Source of the DNA: Syncephalis fuscata
Taxonomy: Eukaryota > Zoopagomycota > Zoopagomycetes > Zoopagales > Piptocephalidaceae
NCBI GenBank assembly: GCA_025786725.1
Contig: JAHLTZ010000032.1
Coordinates: 1-64,000 of the forward strand
Direction: 5' to 3'
Length of the DNA stretch: 64,000 bases
In this document: positions 24,384 through 36,904 of the stretch, piece by piece
Layout: each line of letters starts with the position of its first letter
Position numbering within the stretch: the first letter of the stretch is position 1
The notes under the pieces: model-generated
Told to the model about the DNA's origin: nothing
The model's input: the letters and a program-made list of their open reading frames with translations, nothing else
The model's database searches: none
Position numbers and translations under genes: made by a program

Positions 24384-25448
24384 ATGCATCAACCAGCAAC
24401 TGTGGCCTATTTACGGCCTCATTCACAATATCATCCACGGCGGGCCTCACCTTTAAGAAATTCGGTCATTGAAGTGGTAACAGGTGTCACCACAGAAGAT
24501 ACAGCAGCAGCAGCTACAGCTACGCCTCTCCATCGACGTACTCACACTGAACCATATGTATCCATTAGTGGTCGTCATCAGCATGGTGTAGCAATTAGTC
24601 ATCCTGCTCAGGGACAATTACTTGGCATGGAAGAGTTTGGATTTGCCTCTAATAATGATAATACACCTGATGTGTCTTATCTGGATATTCTAAAGGCCCT
24701 TGATGATCCTTCACCACTGCCTTCTATGGAATTCAACATAGGAGGTACCGATAATACAGCTACCGGATCCGCCTTATCTCCATCACCATCGTCTTCTTCA
24801 TCATCATTGGTATCAAATAATAATCAATCAACATCTGTTGTTAGTTATCTAGAAGCCAGTGAAGCAGATGTCGGCAAAGAAGACGAGGACCGAGTAAAGC
24901 GAACACAACGACGCTTAACCTTACAACAACAGCAAGTGGCACGGGCCTTTTCCATGTCAGCTACTTTCTCCAAGAAAAAAAGAATCGGGCCACTATTCAA
25001 ACCGTACCAGACGCCATTGGAATTATCCGTTCCGTGTCTGAATCAGCCGTCAATACTGATAAGAAGAAGAAGAATAGCCATAGAAATACGATGGGACATT
25101 CATCGGTAACTGGCCTCTCTACTAAACCACCCATAGTCACTATTCCTCAACGACAGTCATCGATGAGTAATTTACAATCGAGACATGTCAGTTTACCGGC
25201 CAAGTCTCAATCACCTAATTTTACGCCCCGTCGATCTTCATTGTCAAACAAACCACTGGTGGGTCAACGTACTTCTTCTTTAGGACAGAGCTCTGTGGCC
25301 AGTCAAAGTAGTGTCTCGGAACTGGCCAGTGATTTGTTATCAGAATTGCAAGATAGTATTATGTCTAATAGTGATAGCCAGGAAGACATGGACAGTGAAG
25401 GTGAAACAGGCAATATATTAGATCAATTGAATCAAGAAGAAGAGGAAA

Positions 25449-25485
<37 letters not shown>

Positions 25486-28400
25486 AGAAAGTGATGATGA
25501 TCATATTACTAGCTTTATTCGGTCTACAGAACAAGCAAACGAGGATGAAGATTCAGATGTATCCGATGATGGTAATTGGGATTCTAGTTCAGATGATGGT
25601 GGCACTACACAATTACTTAAGCGTATGTCAGTAATGCATGTACGGCGATGTGTAGTGACCCCCAATTATCAAGCATCACTATCCACCAGTGCACTGGAAA
25701 GTTATTCATCTGATCAACAACAACAACAAGATCGACACCAGTCTATGCGCGTTACGCCACCCAAAGAGGCCGAGAAAAGATTAGGCGATGAGAGAAGTCA
25801 ATTACTGCGTCGCCTATCTATGTTGGCTGAATCATTCAAGTCGGATCAGCGAGAATCAAGTGAAAATGCTACAAAGCAGCGGCCCAAATCAAAACGGGCC
25901 TCACGTCCCAGTAGTGTCTATTTAAGATCAAAGGATATTGATGCTGCTGATAAATTATCTGTACCCACTCAACATGACAGCAATAAGCTGGATTGGTTGG
26001 ATATTGATGGCGTGTCTACAGAAGATTTGGCTGAGAATGACAAAGTAAGTAATTGGATTAATAGTATTAACAAAAGTTTAATAATTTAATAATTTATTAA
26101 TAATCTATTTTATTTTTTGTTTAGAGTGGTAAAAGAAGCGATCGACGACAGCGTGCAGTCACTATGGGTGCTGCACCTACAACAGGCCGTCGACGAGCTA
26201 ATGGCGGTTTCCGATCGACTAAATCTGTTCTAGTTGGTAGACTTAATCGACTTGAACGGGCCAGTCGACAGGTACATTTATCAATTATGGGCAATGAATC
26301 ATTGTCATCATTGTCAGCATTGTCAGCATTGTCAACATTAAGTGATAAACACAAGGATGCCGATGAAGACAATGAAGATGACTGTGATTACGAGGATTAT
26401 GACTATGATGATGACTATGACTATGACTATGAGGATAGTATAGGCGATGAAAGCTTTATGACTGACTACTCAGTGGATGACAGTTTAATGAACGAGACAC
26501 CAGTAGTAAAGGCCCAAGTACTAAGAGCCACTCGTGTTGTATCAGTAGCAGTACAGAACTTTTCACTGGCTAATGGTGGACATGGTATTTTAAGCAGCAG
26601 TAATAGTAACAACAGTACTAAATCAGCACCACAGCCTGTACCTGCACTGCCTAATCTAAAAGAAGCATTAAATAAATTGATTGAAGAAGAGAATAATAAC
26701 AATTATGATGATGATGAAGAAGGCGATATTTTACCTAATGATCTGCCTTCAATGTCTAATCAACTTTATACACGCAATGCTCATTTAGCCGGCAATACCA
26801 GCTTACTAGGACGATCCCACTCGACGGTGGTGCGTTCTAGACCATCTACCGGTATAACCGCCACACAGGATCAACAAGAACAGCTAAAGGCATTAAAATT
26901 ATCACTGCAACGAGAACGATCCCAAGTAGCCATTCAGCTAACCGATTTACAGGCGCAGGCCGCCTATCTTGCTGAAGATAAACGACGACTACAAGAACGA
27001 TGGATCGATATGATGGCCCGTCGACTTGAAGCGTGTGATCAAATGATTGATCGTGTACAAACTGGTCGACCTGTAGCTCATGTTTCAAGTACAGATCGCA
27101 TTTTACTTGATCAATCCGAACAACGAGATGCCCAAGCTTTATTAAAAATGCAAGCGGCCAATTTAGTACGCGCTGGTAAAACACCTGATTGGGCTCTACC
27201 TATTTCAAGTCGTACATCACCCTCTGTTGCACTAGTACCAGCGGAACAACAACAGCCAGTGGTAGCTGAAGAAGAAGAAGAAGAAGAAGAAGAAGAAAAA
27301 GAAAAAGAAGAAGGAATGGAGGAAGAAGTGGGTAATACGACGCTGGCAACAGATCTGTTATCAGAATTGACTGATTCAATTCATGAAGAATTTTTATCAG
27401 ATTCACGAAGAGGTACTCAGATTATTGATACAGCGCCCATTACTACTATTGTTAATACAGTGGAACCCATTACTGTTGTTGATACAGTAGAGAAAGTATC
27501 TCAAAAAACAACACCCATATTCCCACCACAAAAGAACCCAGATCGACAGATACAAAAGAGTTCTGATCAATCAACTATTGTACCTACTATTACAACACCA
27601 ATGCCATCACCACCAATGGTATCACCGCCATTACAATCACCGCCATTACAAATTACTAAAGAGCAAACAAGCAGTAGATTATTTGCTACACCACAACGTG
27701 CACCATCAATGGACGCAGCGAATGTACCGTATCGACCACCATCGATTATGGTTAAAGGCAATCAAGCGGGTGGTAAATCATCTGCTGCCTATAAACGGGC
27801 CACTGTCTATCCTTGTAGTGCTGAAGCGGATAGTAGTATTACCAATAGTGTGGGATGTGGTGGTGTAGCAGGTCGGCCTGTATTAAATGCTGCTATGAAT
27901 TTATTGCCGACAGATAATGTGGCACTTGTACCGATGAATAACGGTGATGCCCAAGAACAAGAACAGCCAATCTTTACAGGTCGTCTCTATAAATTGGGTC
28001 GTAATCGTCATTGGCAACGACGAGAATTCCGTTTTGATGGTTCCTATCTTGTATGCTTGCGGCCTCGTCGTGAGCGATTGGCTGCCAATACAGTACGTCT
28101 ACTTAAGCCACAATCACCCGATGATGGCTTCTATGATACAAAGCCCCCTCTACCTATGGTAGGACATCCGCTTATTGCTACTGAAACAGCCGATGGCAGT
28201 GGATGGGTTCGTTATTACCAAGCACCTAAATGGGTCATTCCTATTGCCGATATGGAGGAGATTTCACTAGTGACACGACGTGGCATTAAAGTACGTGAGT
28301 GCTTTGCCATTGTTACACGCGAGCGACAATATGTGTTGCGAGGTCGTGATCGTCGTGAGCTAGCGTGTTGGCTATTCCTACTTAAACGTATGGTGAATGC

Positions 28401-28707
28401 ACGTCGACGGGCTGAACTTGTCGCGGCCACGGCTGAACTCGAGGCAGCTCAAGCATTGGCCGCATCACAAAGTATGATAGCACCGATAACAACCCCTTCA
28501 CTGGATAATAATCGTATTAGTCGTGCAACAGCCACAACAATGCAATCCAATAATAGCCGACTCGCTTTAGGTATTAATCCCAAGACGGTCGCGGCTGTGG
28601 CCAGTGCCGATGTTGTGTCCAATCAATGGCGACGATCTGTCGGCGAATTATTAGGATTTGATCCAAATGCACGTAGTTCATTACGTGGTACACATAACCT
28701 ATCTTAA
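24384..28707 (+). CDS. Large disordered protein with coiled coil and C-terminal PH domain (frame broken at 24975-24981)
   Basis: Two exons: 24384-26044 and 26125-28707, about 1,410 aa. The first two thirds are low-complexity: Ser/Asn-rich, with poly-Glu (25436-25490, 27270-27320) and an Asp/Tyr-rich patch (26385-26440). A coiled coil runs from QLKALKLSLQRERSQVAIQL through RRLQERWIDMMARRLEACDQ. Near the end, IFTGRLYKLGRNRHWQRREF opens a pleckstrin homology domain with a long insert, closed by YVLRGRDRRELACWLFLLKR (invariant Trp). The motif DLLSELxDSI occurs twice. The frame changes at an A7 run: upstream codons read TTC TCC AAG AAA AAA AGA, while all downstream sequence needs one more A. This looks like an indel in the assembly. 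PH domains usually bind phosphoinositides, suggesting a membrane-cortex scaffold. Confidence 0.75.
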
Positions 28708-28963
28708 GTGCTCGTTTCTAGTATAGTGACATTCAAATAGCCGTATTACTTTATGTTTGTTTACATGACCCGCGTTTCTATTCTTTATTATTATAATAAT
28801 ATTATTAGACAATAATTCAATAGTGTAATCATAGTGTTGTACAATAAGCAGTTACACGATATATTTATATTTTTGATAGTTAATAATAGCAAAGTGTACA
28901 AGTGTGTATGTGTGTGTTGATTATGTAATGATATGTTGATTTATAAACACTTGTAATGAATAA

Positions 28964-29689
28964 TTAACGATAAACTTGTTGATACGGATATGGTGAAGAT
29001 GTATCGTATAAATCATTATCATTATTGTTATTATTATTATTAGTGTTATTGCTATTAGAATAAAAAGGTTGGTTGTTTTGTTCATTAATAGCCGGTGCTA
29101 ATTGATTCCATGCTAAATAATCATTGCCTATGTATGTAATTAATAATTAAACCATGATATCTGGTCTATAAATACCTTCAGCGTTTAATCGGGGACATGA
29201 TACCACCGAGTCAGGGGAATACATCCATCGACGAGTAGCCGTAATGCCTGTTCGTTGTTCACATCGACGACAGCGTACAATAGTGACCCATCCTACTATA
29301 TTGCCACTATATCATTAATGACAGGTTAGTATCTCTATTCTTTAAATCGACACACTGTCAAATAGTTACCATTGATTACAAGCAATATCTTGGGCTATAC
29401 ATCCACATCGTCGATAAATCATACGTACGTTATAGACACTGGCCCCTGTTGGCACTGTATCTGATACGTAACAGCGTCGTGCTGGTAGACTCGATAACAC
29501 CACCTAAGGGTCAAACAACATGTGCTTATCATTAGTCTATGGTTGTTATATAAATAGCTTATAGAGAATAAAGCCGGCATTCTATATACACACCTGATCG
29601 CCACGTTGAGTTAGTAGAATGTTACAGTAGCGACAGCGTAATTCAAGTACAAGACGTCGTGTACGTAAAGGTTGGCGTCGGTGTACCAT
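28964..29689 (-). CDS. FAM72: FAM72 family protein
   Basis: Four exons on the minus strand: 29594-29689, 29370-29503, 29176-29306, 28964-29127; 174 aa. Conserved features of FAM72: CRYCNILLTQRGDQVVL near residues 19-35, then CGCIAQDIACNQCGNIVGW, a third cysteine pair VRCRRCEQ, and the motif RWMYSPDSVVS. The cysteine pairs probably bind zinc. Human FAM72A binds and lowers UNG2 and affects DNA repair; the role in fungi is not known. The last 30 residues are an added Asn-rich disordered tail. CTF8 lies 386 bases upstream on the same strand. Confidence 0.86.
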
Positions 29690-30074
29690 AGCGTACTATT
29701 GTTTTCGTAACTATCTAGAACAAACAAAAAAAGCAGCAGGTCCCAGCCAAAGTTGAGCGATGACTTGCATTAAATAAACAATAAACGCAAACAATAGCCA
29801 ACGACTATATATAGTGTAGTAGTAGAAGTAATAATAATAATAATAATAATAGCCTATTATTGAAAAGATAAATAACAAGCTTGTCACTATTGTTAAGGCA
29901 AATAGACATACCACAATTGTGTTAAGAGTTAACACGACGTATGTCACAATAACAAAGTAGCGAATACAATTGAATAGACAGACTGATAAACGGTAAAGTT
30001 AATAGACAAATAAAAGTAAAAAACAAAACAAAGACGCAATGGTGTGTGCACGACTAATATCATTGTTGTTGGCA

Positions 30075-30473
30075 CTATTCTAATAAGCCAACAGGTTCGG
30101 GCCGTAGATTAAAAACAATCTTGTGTCGTAGAATATCTATAACATTGTAGTTGACTGGTGGTGGCGTTGAATCATGTTTAGTGGAAGAGACGCGTTGAAG
30201 TATGGCTAATGGTTTTTTCAACACTATAATCTTGCCTTCAAGACGATGATAGCCAATAAACATAATAACGGTGCCCTATGTTTGTTGCGTTATTATTTAT
30301 AGCGCGGCAAATTGGCTTGATAAACAAAGACTTACATTTGGTTCAATAGTTAGATTACCAACATGGAGATTGTCGCGTGATTCACCTGGTTGTGTTGCAA
30401 GTTTGCCTTGTAGCTCAATAAGAACAAGTTCACGTTGATTGTTAAGATTAACGTGTACAAATAATTGAACCAT
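30075..30473 (-). CDS. CTF8: Chromosome transmission fidelity protein 8 (Ctf18-RFC subunit)
   Basis: Two exons on the minus strand: 30336-30473 and 30075-30275; 112 aa, close to the usual 120-130. It begins MVQLFVHVN and carries ELVLIELQGKLATQ, then VGNLTIEPNGTVIMFIGYHRLEGKIIVLKKPLAIL and the end IVFNLRPEPV. These match the Ctf8 core (WVLMELQG, GHHILYGKIIHLEKPFAVL, KILFKTRPKP in human). Ctf8 joins Dcc1 and Ctf18 to load PCNA and support sister cohesion. The outer end of an inverted repeat lies about 150 bases upstream of its start codon. Confidence 0.92.
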
Positions 30474-30621
30474 AGCTAAAGTAGAACTAGAGTATTGGAA
30501 GAAGAATGACTATGCTACGATAGTAAGAAAAATATGTATATAAATAGCAGAGCGATTATACTTGTGATGTGATCATCACTTATTTAACAAGTGGGAGTTA
30601 TTGTATTTTTACACTTGTATT

Positions 30622-31093
30622 TTTTATTTACTCATTTCACTCTACTTTTAAGTACAATTAAACACCCATCCATTACTATAACATGTATTGTTATACATCC
30701 GGCATTGGCTAATTCATGAGTAATTATCAATACAGTAATTTAATGTAATTAGTTATTTTTATTATTGCTTTAATATATATATATTGTCATTATAATATTA
30801 ATTGTTCAAAATACCATTTATTTAATCAGATTGGCTATAAGAAAAGTGACTGTTTAATAAACGACTTTTATAATAATTATATTAATCTTAATCTTACATC
30901 ATAGATATGCTCAAAATGCAACAGTAGAATATTAGAAAATAGAAAAGACCACTCAGATACAATAATCCATACTGTATGTAAATGCAATAACAACAATTGC
31001 GAAATGGCATGGAATTGTAATCATATGGCTCCTATTAATATTCAATCAATCTTTCTGCACATGGTCAACAACAACAACAATCGGCCTCAAATG
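30622..31093 (+). repeat. Inverted repeat A, left copy
   Basis: From TTTTTTATTTACTCATTTCA to ATGGTCAACAACAACAACAA this segment matches the reverse complement of 39791-40270 nearly base for base (for example TAATAAACGACTTTTATAAT and AAGAAAAGTGACTGTTTAAT have close partners). The copies face each other across 9.6 kb. No ORF inside. Confidence 0.88.
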
Positions 31094-31829
31094 TTTAAAA
31101 GAAATCAAATAGTATGTTACATTCTTTATTTAAATGCATAATATTATTACTAATACAATGTTCTGTTACATTTAATTCTATTTTATGGAAATGATAATGT
31201 TATTATATTACATTAATATTTACTGTGAATGATAATTTAAACACAAATTAATCCAATCAATTCGTCAACTATTTAAATTATCACAATTGATTGCATAAAA
31301 AGATTTACTACTTCGGGGGAACTTGAAGTAGATATTAACCAAAATTGCAATTAATATAAATATTCTTATTGCACGTAGTATAATTATCTCCACTTTATTA
31401 TATACTTTTATAAACCTTGTATGTGCTCATATCGCTATTGCTGGCCATAAAGAAGCATATATTGCAAATGTTGGAACATTTAAACGAAATACCACAGATG
31501 TTAAAGTGTAAATATTCACCAATTTAATTTTAGAAAATTAGCTACATTATTAAATATTATGCACCGTCTTTTATTTCATTTCTGTTTAGTTTTATCATTC
31601 TATTTACATTGGCGTCAGCATCAACTAAAAGATTGCCAAGCTTTATTTAGCTTAGTATGATTGAAATAATTTATCTTTTGTTTATTGGTTTAATGATGAG
31701 GCTAAATTAATTAATACTTAGTCCACACATTGCTTTACATTGACCTGTATTTAACTTGTTATTTTTATCATGACCACTCTTAGTAGCATAGGCTATTAGC
31801 TATACCTTGAGTGATTATTGGTTAGTGTG
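31094..31829. other. AT-rich non-coding stretch
   Basis: No gene or repeat recognised between repeat A and repeat block B. Confidence 0.5.
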
Positions 31830-33141
31830 CGGCTCGCTGCCGCTGTGCACCCAAATTTGATTGTATTTGGATAAAACAGCCTAATGTGCATAATCTAATG
31901 TTTACAAATTGTGCTGTATGCAATTTGATGAACACGGCTTATTACATCCAAAATTCGATAAAACCGATAAATGAGTCGAATGGTTTATTGCTCAGGATGC
32001 TGTGATGCATTACGTTGTAACATCCCTTATCGCACAGCTGATTCTTAGTCAATTTTGATTAATATCTATTTAAAATGCCGAAGACTGCGCAGCACTTAGC
32101 ATTCACATGTTTGAATATAGCACTTTTTACTCCTGTAAAAGCTTCCATAATATCGAATACAGGTATGCACCAATCAGTGCAATTTATGTTTCAAGGAGGT
32201 ACGGCTGATTTACACACATCAGTATGTGTTTGTACAAAAATATTAGTACATTGTATGAAACTTGATAATTCGTCAGTATTATGTATGGTTTGGCTCCATA
32301 TAGATATTGAGGCTTGAGGTGATGGAAGGGACAGCAAAGTCGTCATTACTATTTTTGTATAATCACTTTACCATTAAACGTTCAAACTGCGTAACAAAAA
32401 CACAGATTAATATGCGCACCCCTGTAACATTGTTTTTAATATTGTACTTGTAAACCTGTAACAAAATAATTAATTGAAGCATTATAACTACTAATTTATG
32501 GTTCAAGGTATTGAAAGAGTTATTGCTGGCGTAAACCACTTTGTAATATGGGCAATGGTTTAAATCTAATAGGCATTGACTAAATGAATGCATTATAGTA
32601 TTTGAATTGGCTCACATGTTGCTATTAATGAAGTAATTCAGCAACTTCTAACAATGTTAAAGGATAGCAAAAGTAACCAATATTTTTAAACACCCTTTTG
32701 CATATTGATGATTAGTGTTTAATCGGTACAATACAGGCAATGGCCGTCACAGTTATCTGTAATGGAGTAGCACTAAGACGCTCCGCTTGTTGCATATAAG
32801 CTAATAGAGTTAAGTTGAAACAAAGTTTTGACTGTACATCAATATACCATCGATATTTTTGTATACGTTTGTTTCAAATCGTCGTTTAAATATACTGTTG
32901 TTGGTTTCTATTGTACATTAATGGTATATCTCACAAAAATACATTATTTTGATGCTTTAGCGTAATAATATATTTAAATAGCCCACAACATTCACACAAT
33001 TGACCAGTAGTATCATCATCACAGTCTGCTTTCTACCAAACACTCACTATCGCACACTATAGAATAACACTTTTTACTTGCTGGCAAGTACTCGCTATAG
33101 CCTACTCTAGATCACCGTTTTCTACTTTTTTGTTCTACGTC

Positions 33142-33154
33142 TCAACAAATCAAC
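33142..33154 (+). promoter_or_regulatory. Conserved 5' leader motif of secreted-peptide genes
   Basis: TCAACAAATCAAC ends seven bases before the start codon at 33161. The same 13-mer lies at 3652-3664. Confidence 0.5.
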
Positions 33155-33160
33155 GTCGCC

Positions 33161-33358
33161 ATGAAGCTTTCCATCGCCGTCGTTTGCGCCGCCCTCGTAG
33201 CTTTTGCAGCTATTACAGCCATGGTGGATGCTGTTCCAACTTCAACAGGTTCTGATAATGGCCAATTATTCGCATTGGCTAAAAGAAGTCAATGCTGGGG
33301 CGGCACTCCATGTGAAGGTCCTAATGGCACCTGCCGCAGCTGCACTTCTTTTCCGTAA
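33161..33358 (+). CDS. Secreted cysteine-rich peptide precursor, copy 1 (65 aa)
   Basis: Residues 1-24 are a signal peptide (MKLSIAVVCAALVAFAAITA, cut probably after MVDA). Residues 25-42 form a short propeptide ending in KR, a Kex2/furin-type site. The mature peptide would be residues 43-65 with cysteines at 45, 51, 58 and 61 and Trp46, enough for two disulfides. No introns. The layout (signal, pro-segment, dibasic site, short cysteine-rich peptide) is that of fungal secreted peptide precursors such as pheromones, effectors or antimicrobial peptides; no family is recognised and the role is not known. A second copy at 45635-45832 differs by one base in 198. Confidence 0.8.
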   Translation: MKLSIAVVCAALVAFAAITAMVDAVPTSTGSDNGQLFALAKRSQCWGGTPCEGPNGTCRSCTSFP

Positions 33359-33500
33359 CTGGTGCATTCAAGTCATTGGCATTTGATGCGTAATCGAAGT
33401 GCTAGTTTAATATGCTTTAGGTATATGTTTGACAACCAAAACTGATCAACAGTTGTTGTTCAGCTCATTTATATAGCAAGTTTTAGCTAATGTTCCGGTT

Positions 33501-34658
33501 TATTCAACTCTCAGCCAATAGGATCATTGTATTACCAAGCCTGCATTTAGCTGTATCTATTCAGTTGTGCAAGTTTGTAGTAATAAACGCATTGTTTTAT
33601 TTTAGTTATGCCTGACTGAGTTGTTATTTTTATACCTATGTTTATTTGCATTCAGTAGTCAGCAATCATTAATTTAACATAGAATCTGCACAAGCATTTG
33701 TATTGATTATAGATGTAAATCAGTATAGATATAACACTATAATCATCAAATAATGATTATACGTGCGGATGTTTAACAATATACACTAGAAGTGTAATCA
33801 ACTATCTTTATTTGCAAGTATACAATTGGTGCTACCAAAATCATTATTATTATAGTAGCAATTCCGATTGGACAACAATTAAATAACGTGGTATATCAAT
33901 TGTATTGCTGTTGAGCAAACTAAACGATGTAACAGCATCATAACGATAAAACGGGCATTAATGTTATATGTAATAATATTTATGTTTGAATAATTAACAG
34001 ATTATATATTAATGTATGGAGTACGTATGCTAGTCAATAATAATGCAAGAAACAAACAAAAAGTGTTATAAAGTAGAGGTGAAAGAGTAGAGTACTTATA
34101 ACTATGTTCAAAAATAAATATTGAGTGCTATTGATATGAATGGATGGCATTAAAGTGGTCAAGACTTGCGGATAAATATGTTGTCATGCTTCTATATGGT
34201 TATCGTTAAAACATAATCAATACAGATTGTGCGCTCAATTCAACCTTATTCTGCTTATTTTCTGCTTATATTAAAAATAAGACTATAAACTAAATAGCAT
34301 GGTATTATCGTTTATAAGTAAAAAAAACAACGTTTACTAAATTATTTATATATTCATTTATCATTGTTGTAGCTATTTTTAATAAAATGAAAAAAATTTG
34401 CATTGTTAGTAATACTACTACAGCTTAGTTGCTTATTTGCTAATAGGCTAGTAACTATCGTTCTATTATTTAATTAATTACTTATCTTTTAATTAAAATT
34501 ATTAATTGCGTAGATTAGATAATGTTGGCGTATATAAAGAATTAAGCATTTATACATAAAAGATCATAATTTTTGTTACTTTAGCATCGCTGATATGACT
34601 AGGCAGTTGATTTTTTGTATTCTATATTATAGCCTATCTAATTATAGCGAGTATCAAC
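33501..34658. other. AT-rich non-coding stretch
   Basis: No gene recognised; the end holds the promoter of the CAP gene. Confidence 0.5.
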
Positions 34659-35144
34659 ATGAAGGTAATTACTATAGTTTTAGTACTCGTTTTATATATC
34701 GTCGATACGGTTCAATCGAATACGGCGTCTGTTGAATTTAACTCAATGCAAATGTTATGCCTAGTGAATCAGCTACGAAGAGAGAATGGCCTTCCGTTAC
34801 TTGGTATTGATAATACGCTAAATGCAGCGGCTCAAGAACATAGTATACTTCAGGCGCGCAACAAACAAATGGCCCATATATTTGATGGCGAAAAAGGCTT
34901 ACTAAGACGCTGTTCTGGCTACAATACTAAATGGGCTACTGTGCGAGAGAATGTTGCCTTTGGTCAGGCAACAATGAGCAAAGCAATGGAAGGCTGGGTA
35001 AACTCGCCGCATCATCTTATGAATCTACTTAGCGACGCAACGCACTTTGGTAGCGGTTTGGCAATAAGTAGTCAAGGCGTCCCCCATTGGACGCAGGACT
35101 TTGGTCGTGACGATAATAAGGCAAGAATTATACCCATGTGTTGA
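34659..35144 (+). CDS. Secreted CAP (SCP/PR-1-like) domain protein
   Basis: An intronless ORF of 161 aa. A signal peptide (residues 1-20, MKVITIVLVLVLYIVDTVQS) precedes a compact CAP domain. Visible motifs: MLCLVNQLRRENGLPLL, then LNAAAQEHSILQARNKQMAH, VRENVAFGQ (family GENI/RENVA position), GWVNSPHHLMNLL (CAP motif W-x-NSPxHxxNLL) and a late HWTQDFG. The conserved His and Glu of the putative cation site are present. Fungal CAP proteins (yeast Pry1 type) bind and export sterols and fatty acids; some are virulence-related. It lies inside the inverted-repeat-bounded segment with the peptide gene, so a secreted cluster is suggested. Confidence 0.9.
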   Translation: MKVITIVLVLVLYIVDTVQSNTASVEFNSMQMLCLVNQLRRENGLPLLGIDNTLNAAAQEHSILQARNKQMAHIFDGEKGLLRRCSGYNTKWATVRENVAFGQATMSKAMEGWVNSPHHLMNLLSDATHFGSGLAISSQGVPHWTQDFGRDDNKARIIPMC

Positions 35145-36904
35145 AATAAATAAAATTTAAACAGATAAAACGTATAAAACTGCAATTGAATAAATTGAAC
35201 TTCCACAAGATATGGCCTAAATGCGCATAGAAAACAAATTAATGTTTTATTCAATTGCGTGTAAATTACAGCTATTTTACAGCTGAAATTATTAATTTAT
35301 GTGTGGAATAATGATTTATGTGGCAATTTCCTAAAAGTGAAACTGTAAGGTATCAGCATTGATACACCATTACTTTTGTATCATTTCGGCAAATTCTATG
35401 TTTTTACCTGAATAGCAATAACACTACATGTCACACTCTTCCAGTTATCATATCACCTATTTAATTTAATTTAATTAGCTGTGCGAGACAACGGTCCATA
35501 GGGCCTATTCGTATAATGTTGGATTTGCTTGTCACATCACATATTTCTTTTCCAAAAACTTATTATTTAAAAAACACTGTAACAGAATCTCAGCAAAATT
35601 TTTTTAAAAATTTCCCATTAGTTATGTATTTTATTTTATAGTTTGTAGTCCTCCAGGCTATATTCAATCAACTCCTCTACAAACCAGAGTACCAGCTAGT
35701 CAGACCGCTATCTAATTTTGCTTTTTGTTAGTTTTGCAGAACTTCCTAAAAGCTACTACTCACAGAAAAGACAGCGTGAACGTCCAAAGCATTCTTTTCC
35801 AATATTGTTGAAAATGTATTGACTATATTAATTGGTATTAAAAATGCATTAATGTTGCTGTAACATTTACAATGCTAGATTTACTAACAATTGATTAAAC
35901 ACTCAGCTATAGAAAGTTTTAGTTACATAAATATATAATTATTTTGGTTTATTAAATAAAATTTAACGTTTTTTCCTCTTACTTTGTGCATATTTACATT
36001 GTCACAATTACTATTTAAAATTAACAATAAGTGTATTAATATTAATACTTTTTATTATTAAGGTGTATCATTTTTTGTTTTGGCAGATGCCATTATTATA
36101 TATTTTTAACAGCTAAAACACATTCAAAATGTTTAAATGTCACATTTATTTGATCAAATACTATAAGTATTAGTATTGACTCTACTCCAACTTTGATTTT
36201 ATCTTTTATTTGGTGTCTTATCCAACCAGCAAATTGACCATTGTTGTAAAAATAACGACAGTGCACTAATTTACAATATAAAACATATTATTTAAATGTT
36301 ATGCCTTAAAATAAAAAATAAAACTTTATTTTATACATAGCTTTTTAATTACTGCTAGAACTTTAAACTATTTTTATTTTGATAACGCTTAAATAATAAT
36401 AAAATACTACTAACCTTGAAATTAATATTTTGTTGAAAGATAAGCAGCCATTTGCGCATATTAAAGACGTTTTATACAATATTTTGAATATAGAAATATT
36501 GTATTTCTTTAAAGCAATGTGGCCAAACAGATTTTAGTCTAACTTGCAACAATAAAAAAATTGCTTTCAAAATACGTTCCTTATTTCTTAATTTTGATTA
36601 TAACTAATACAATAGTAGCATATACACAGTTGTATATATTAAACATAAATATTATACAGACAATTATCGTCGTCCGAACTGAATCAGACAATAAAGATCG
36701 TCAATTAAACATAAGTGTTTGTTGAGAAAAGTCAAGTCATCACTAATCGGTTTTGACCAATCTGTTTTGTTATTTCATTTCTACATACTTATCAAAGGTG
36801 TGTTTTTTGAGTAAGAAGGGTCGTTTGTAAGGTTCAAATCACAGCAAAGGTTGAGAATTGGATTAGGACGGCTAACCAAAAATGTGACAGTCTTGTCCAA
36901 ATTT
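35145..36904. other. Very AT-rich non-coding stretch
   Basis: No gene recognised. Composition is among the most AT-rich of the window. Composition changes sharply near 36840. Confidence 0.5.

Larger units (their letters stand above)
31830..33500 (+). repeat. Duplicated block B, copy 1 (contains a peptide gene)
   Basis: Matches the reverse complement of about 45500-46900. Anchors: CAGGATGCTGTGATGCATTA at 31993 (reverse complement near 46857-46880), GCGCATATTAATCTG on the minus strand near 32410 (46438 region), the peptide gene, and AGCTCATTTATATAGCAAGT at 33462. Outside the coding sequence the copies have diverged clearly with many substitutions and indels. Ends are approximate. Confidence 0.75.

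Noticed and set aside
27567..27868. Open frames antisense and in other frames of the PH-domain gene
   Set aside because: Shadows of repetitive CAC/CAA codons in the real gene.
33204..33386. Second 60-codon frame overlapping the peptide gene, also kept in the other copy
   Set aside because: Its conservation follows from near identity of the two copies; it has no ATG-anchored signal peptide.
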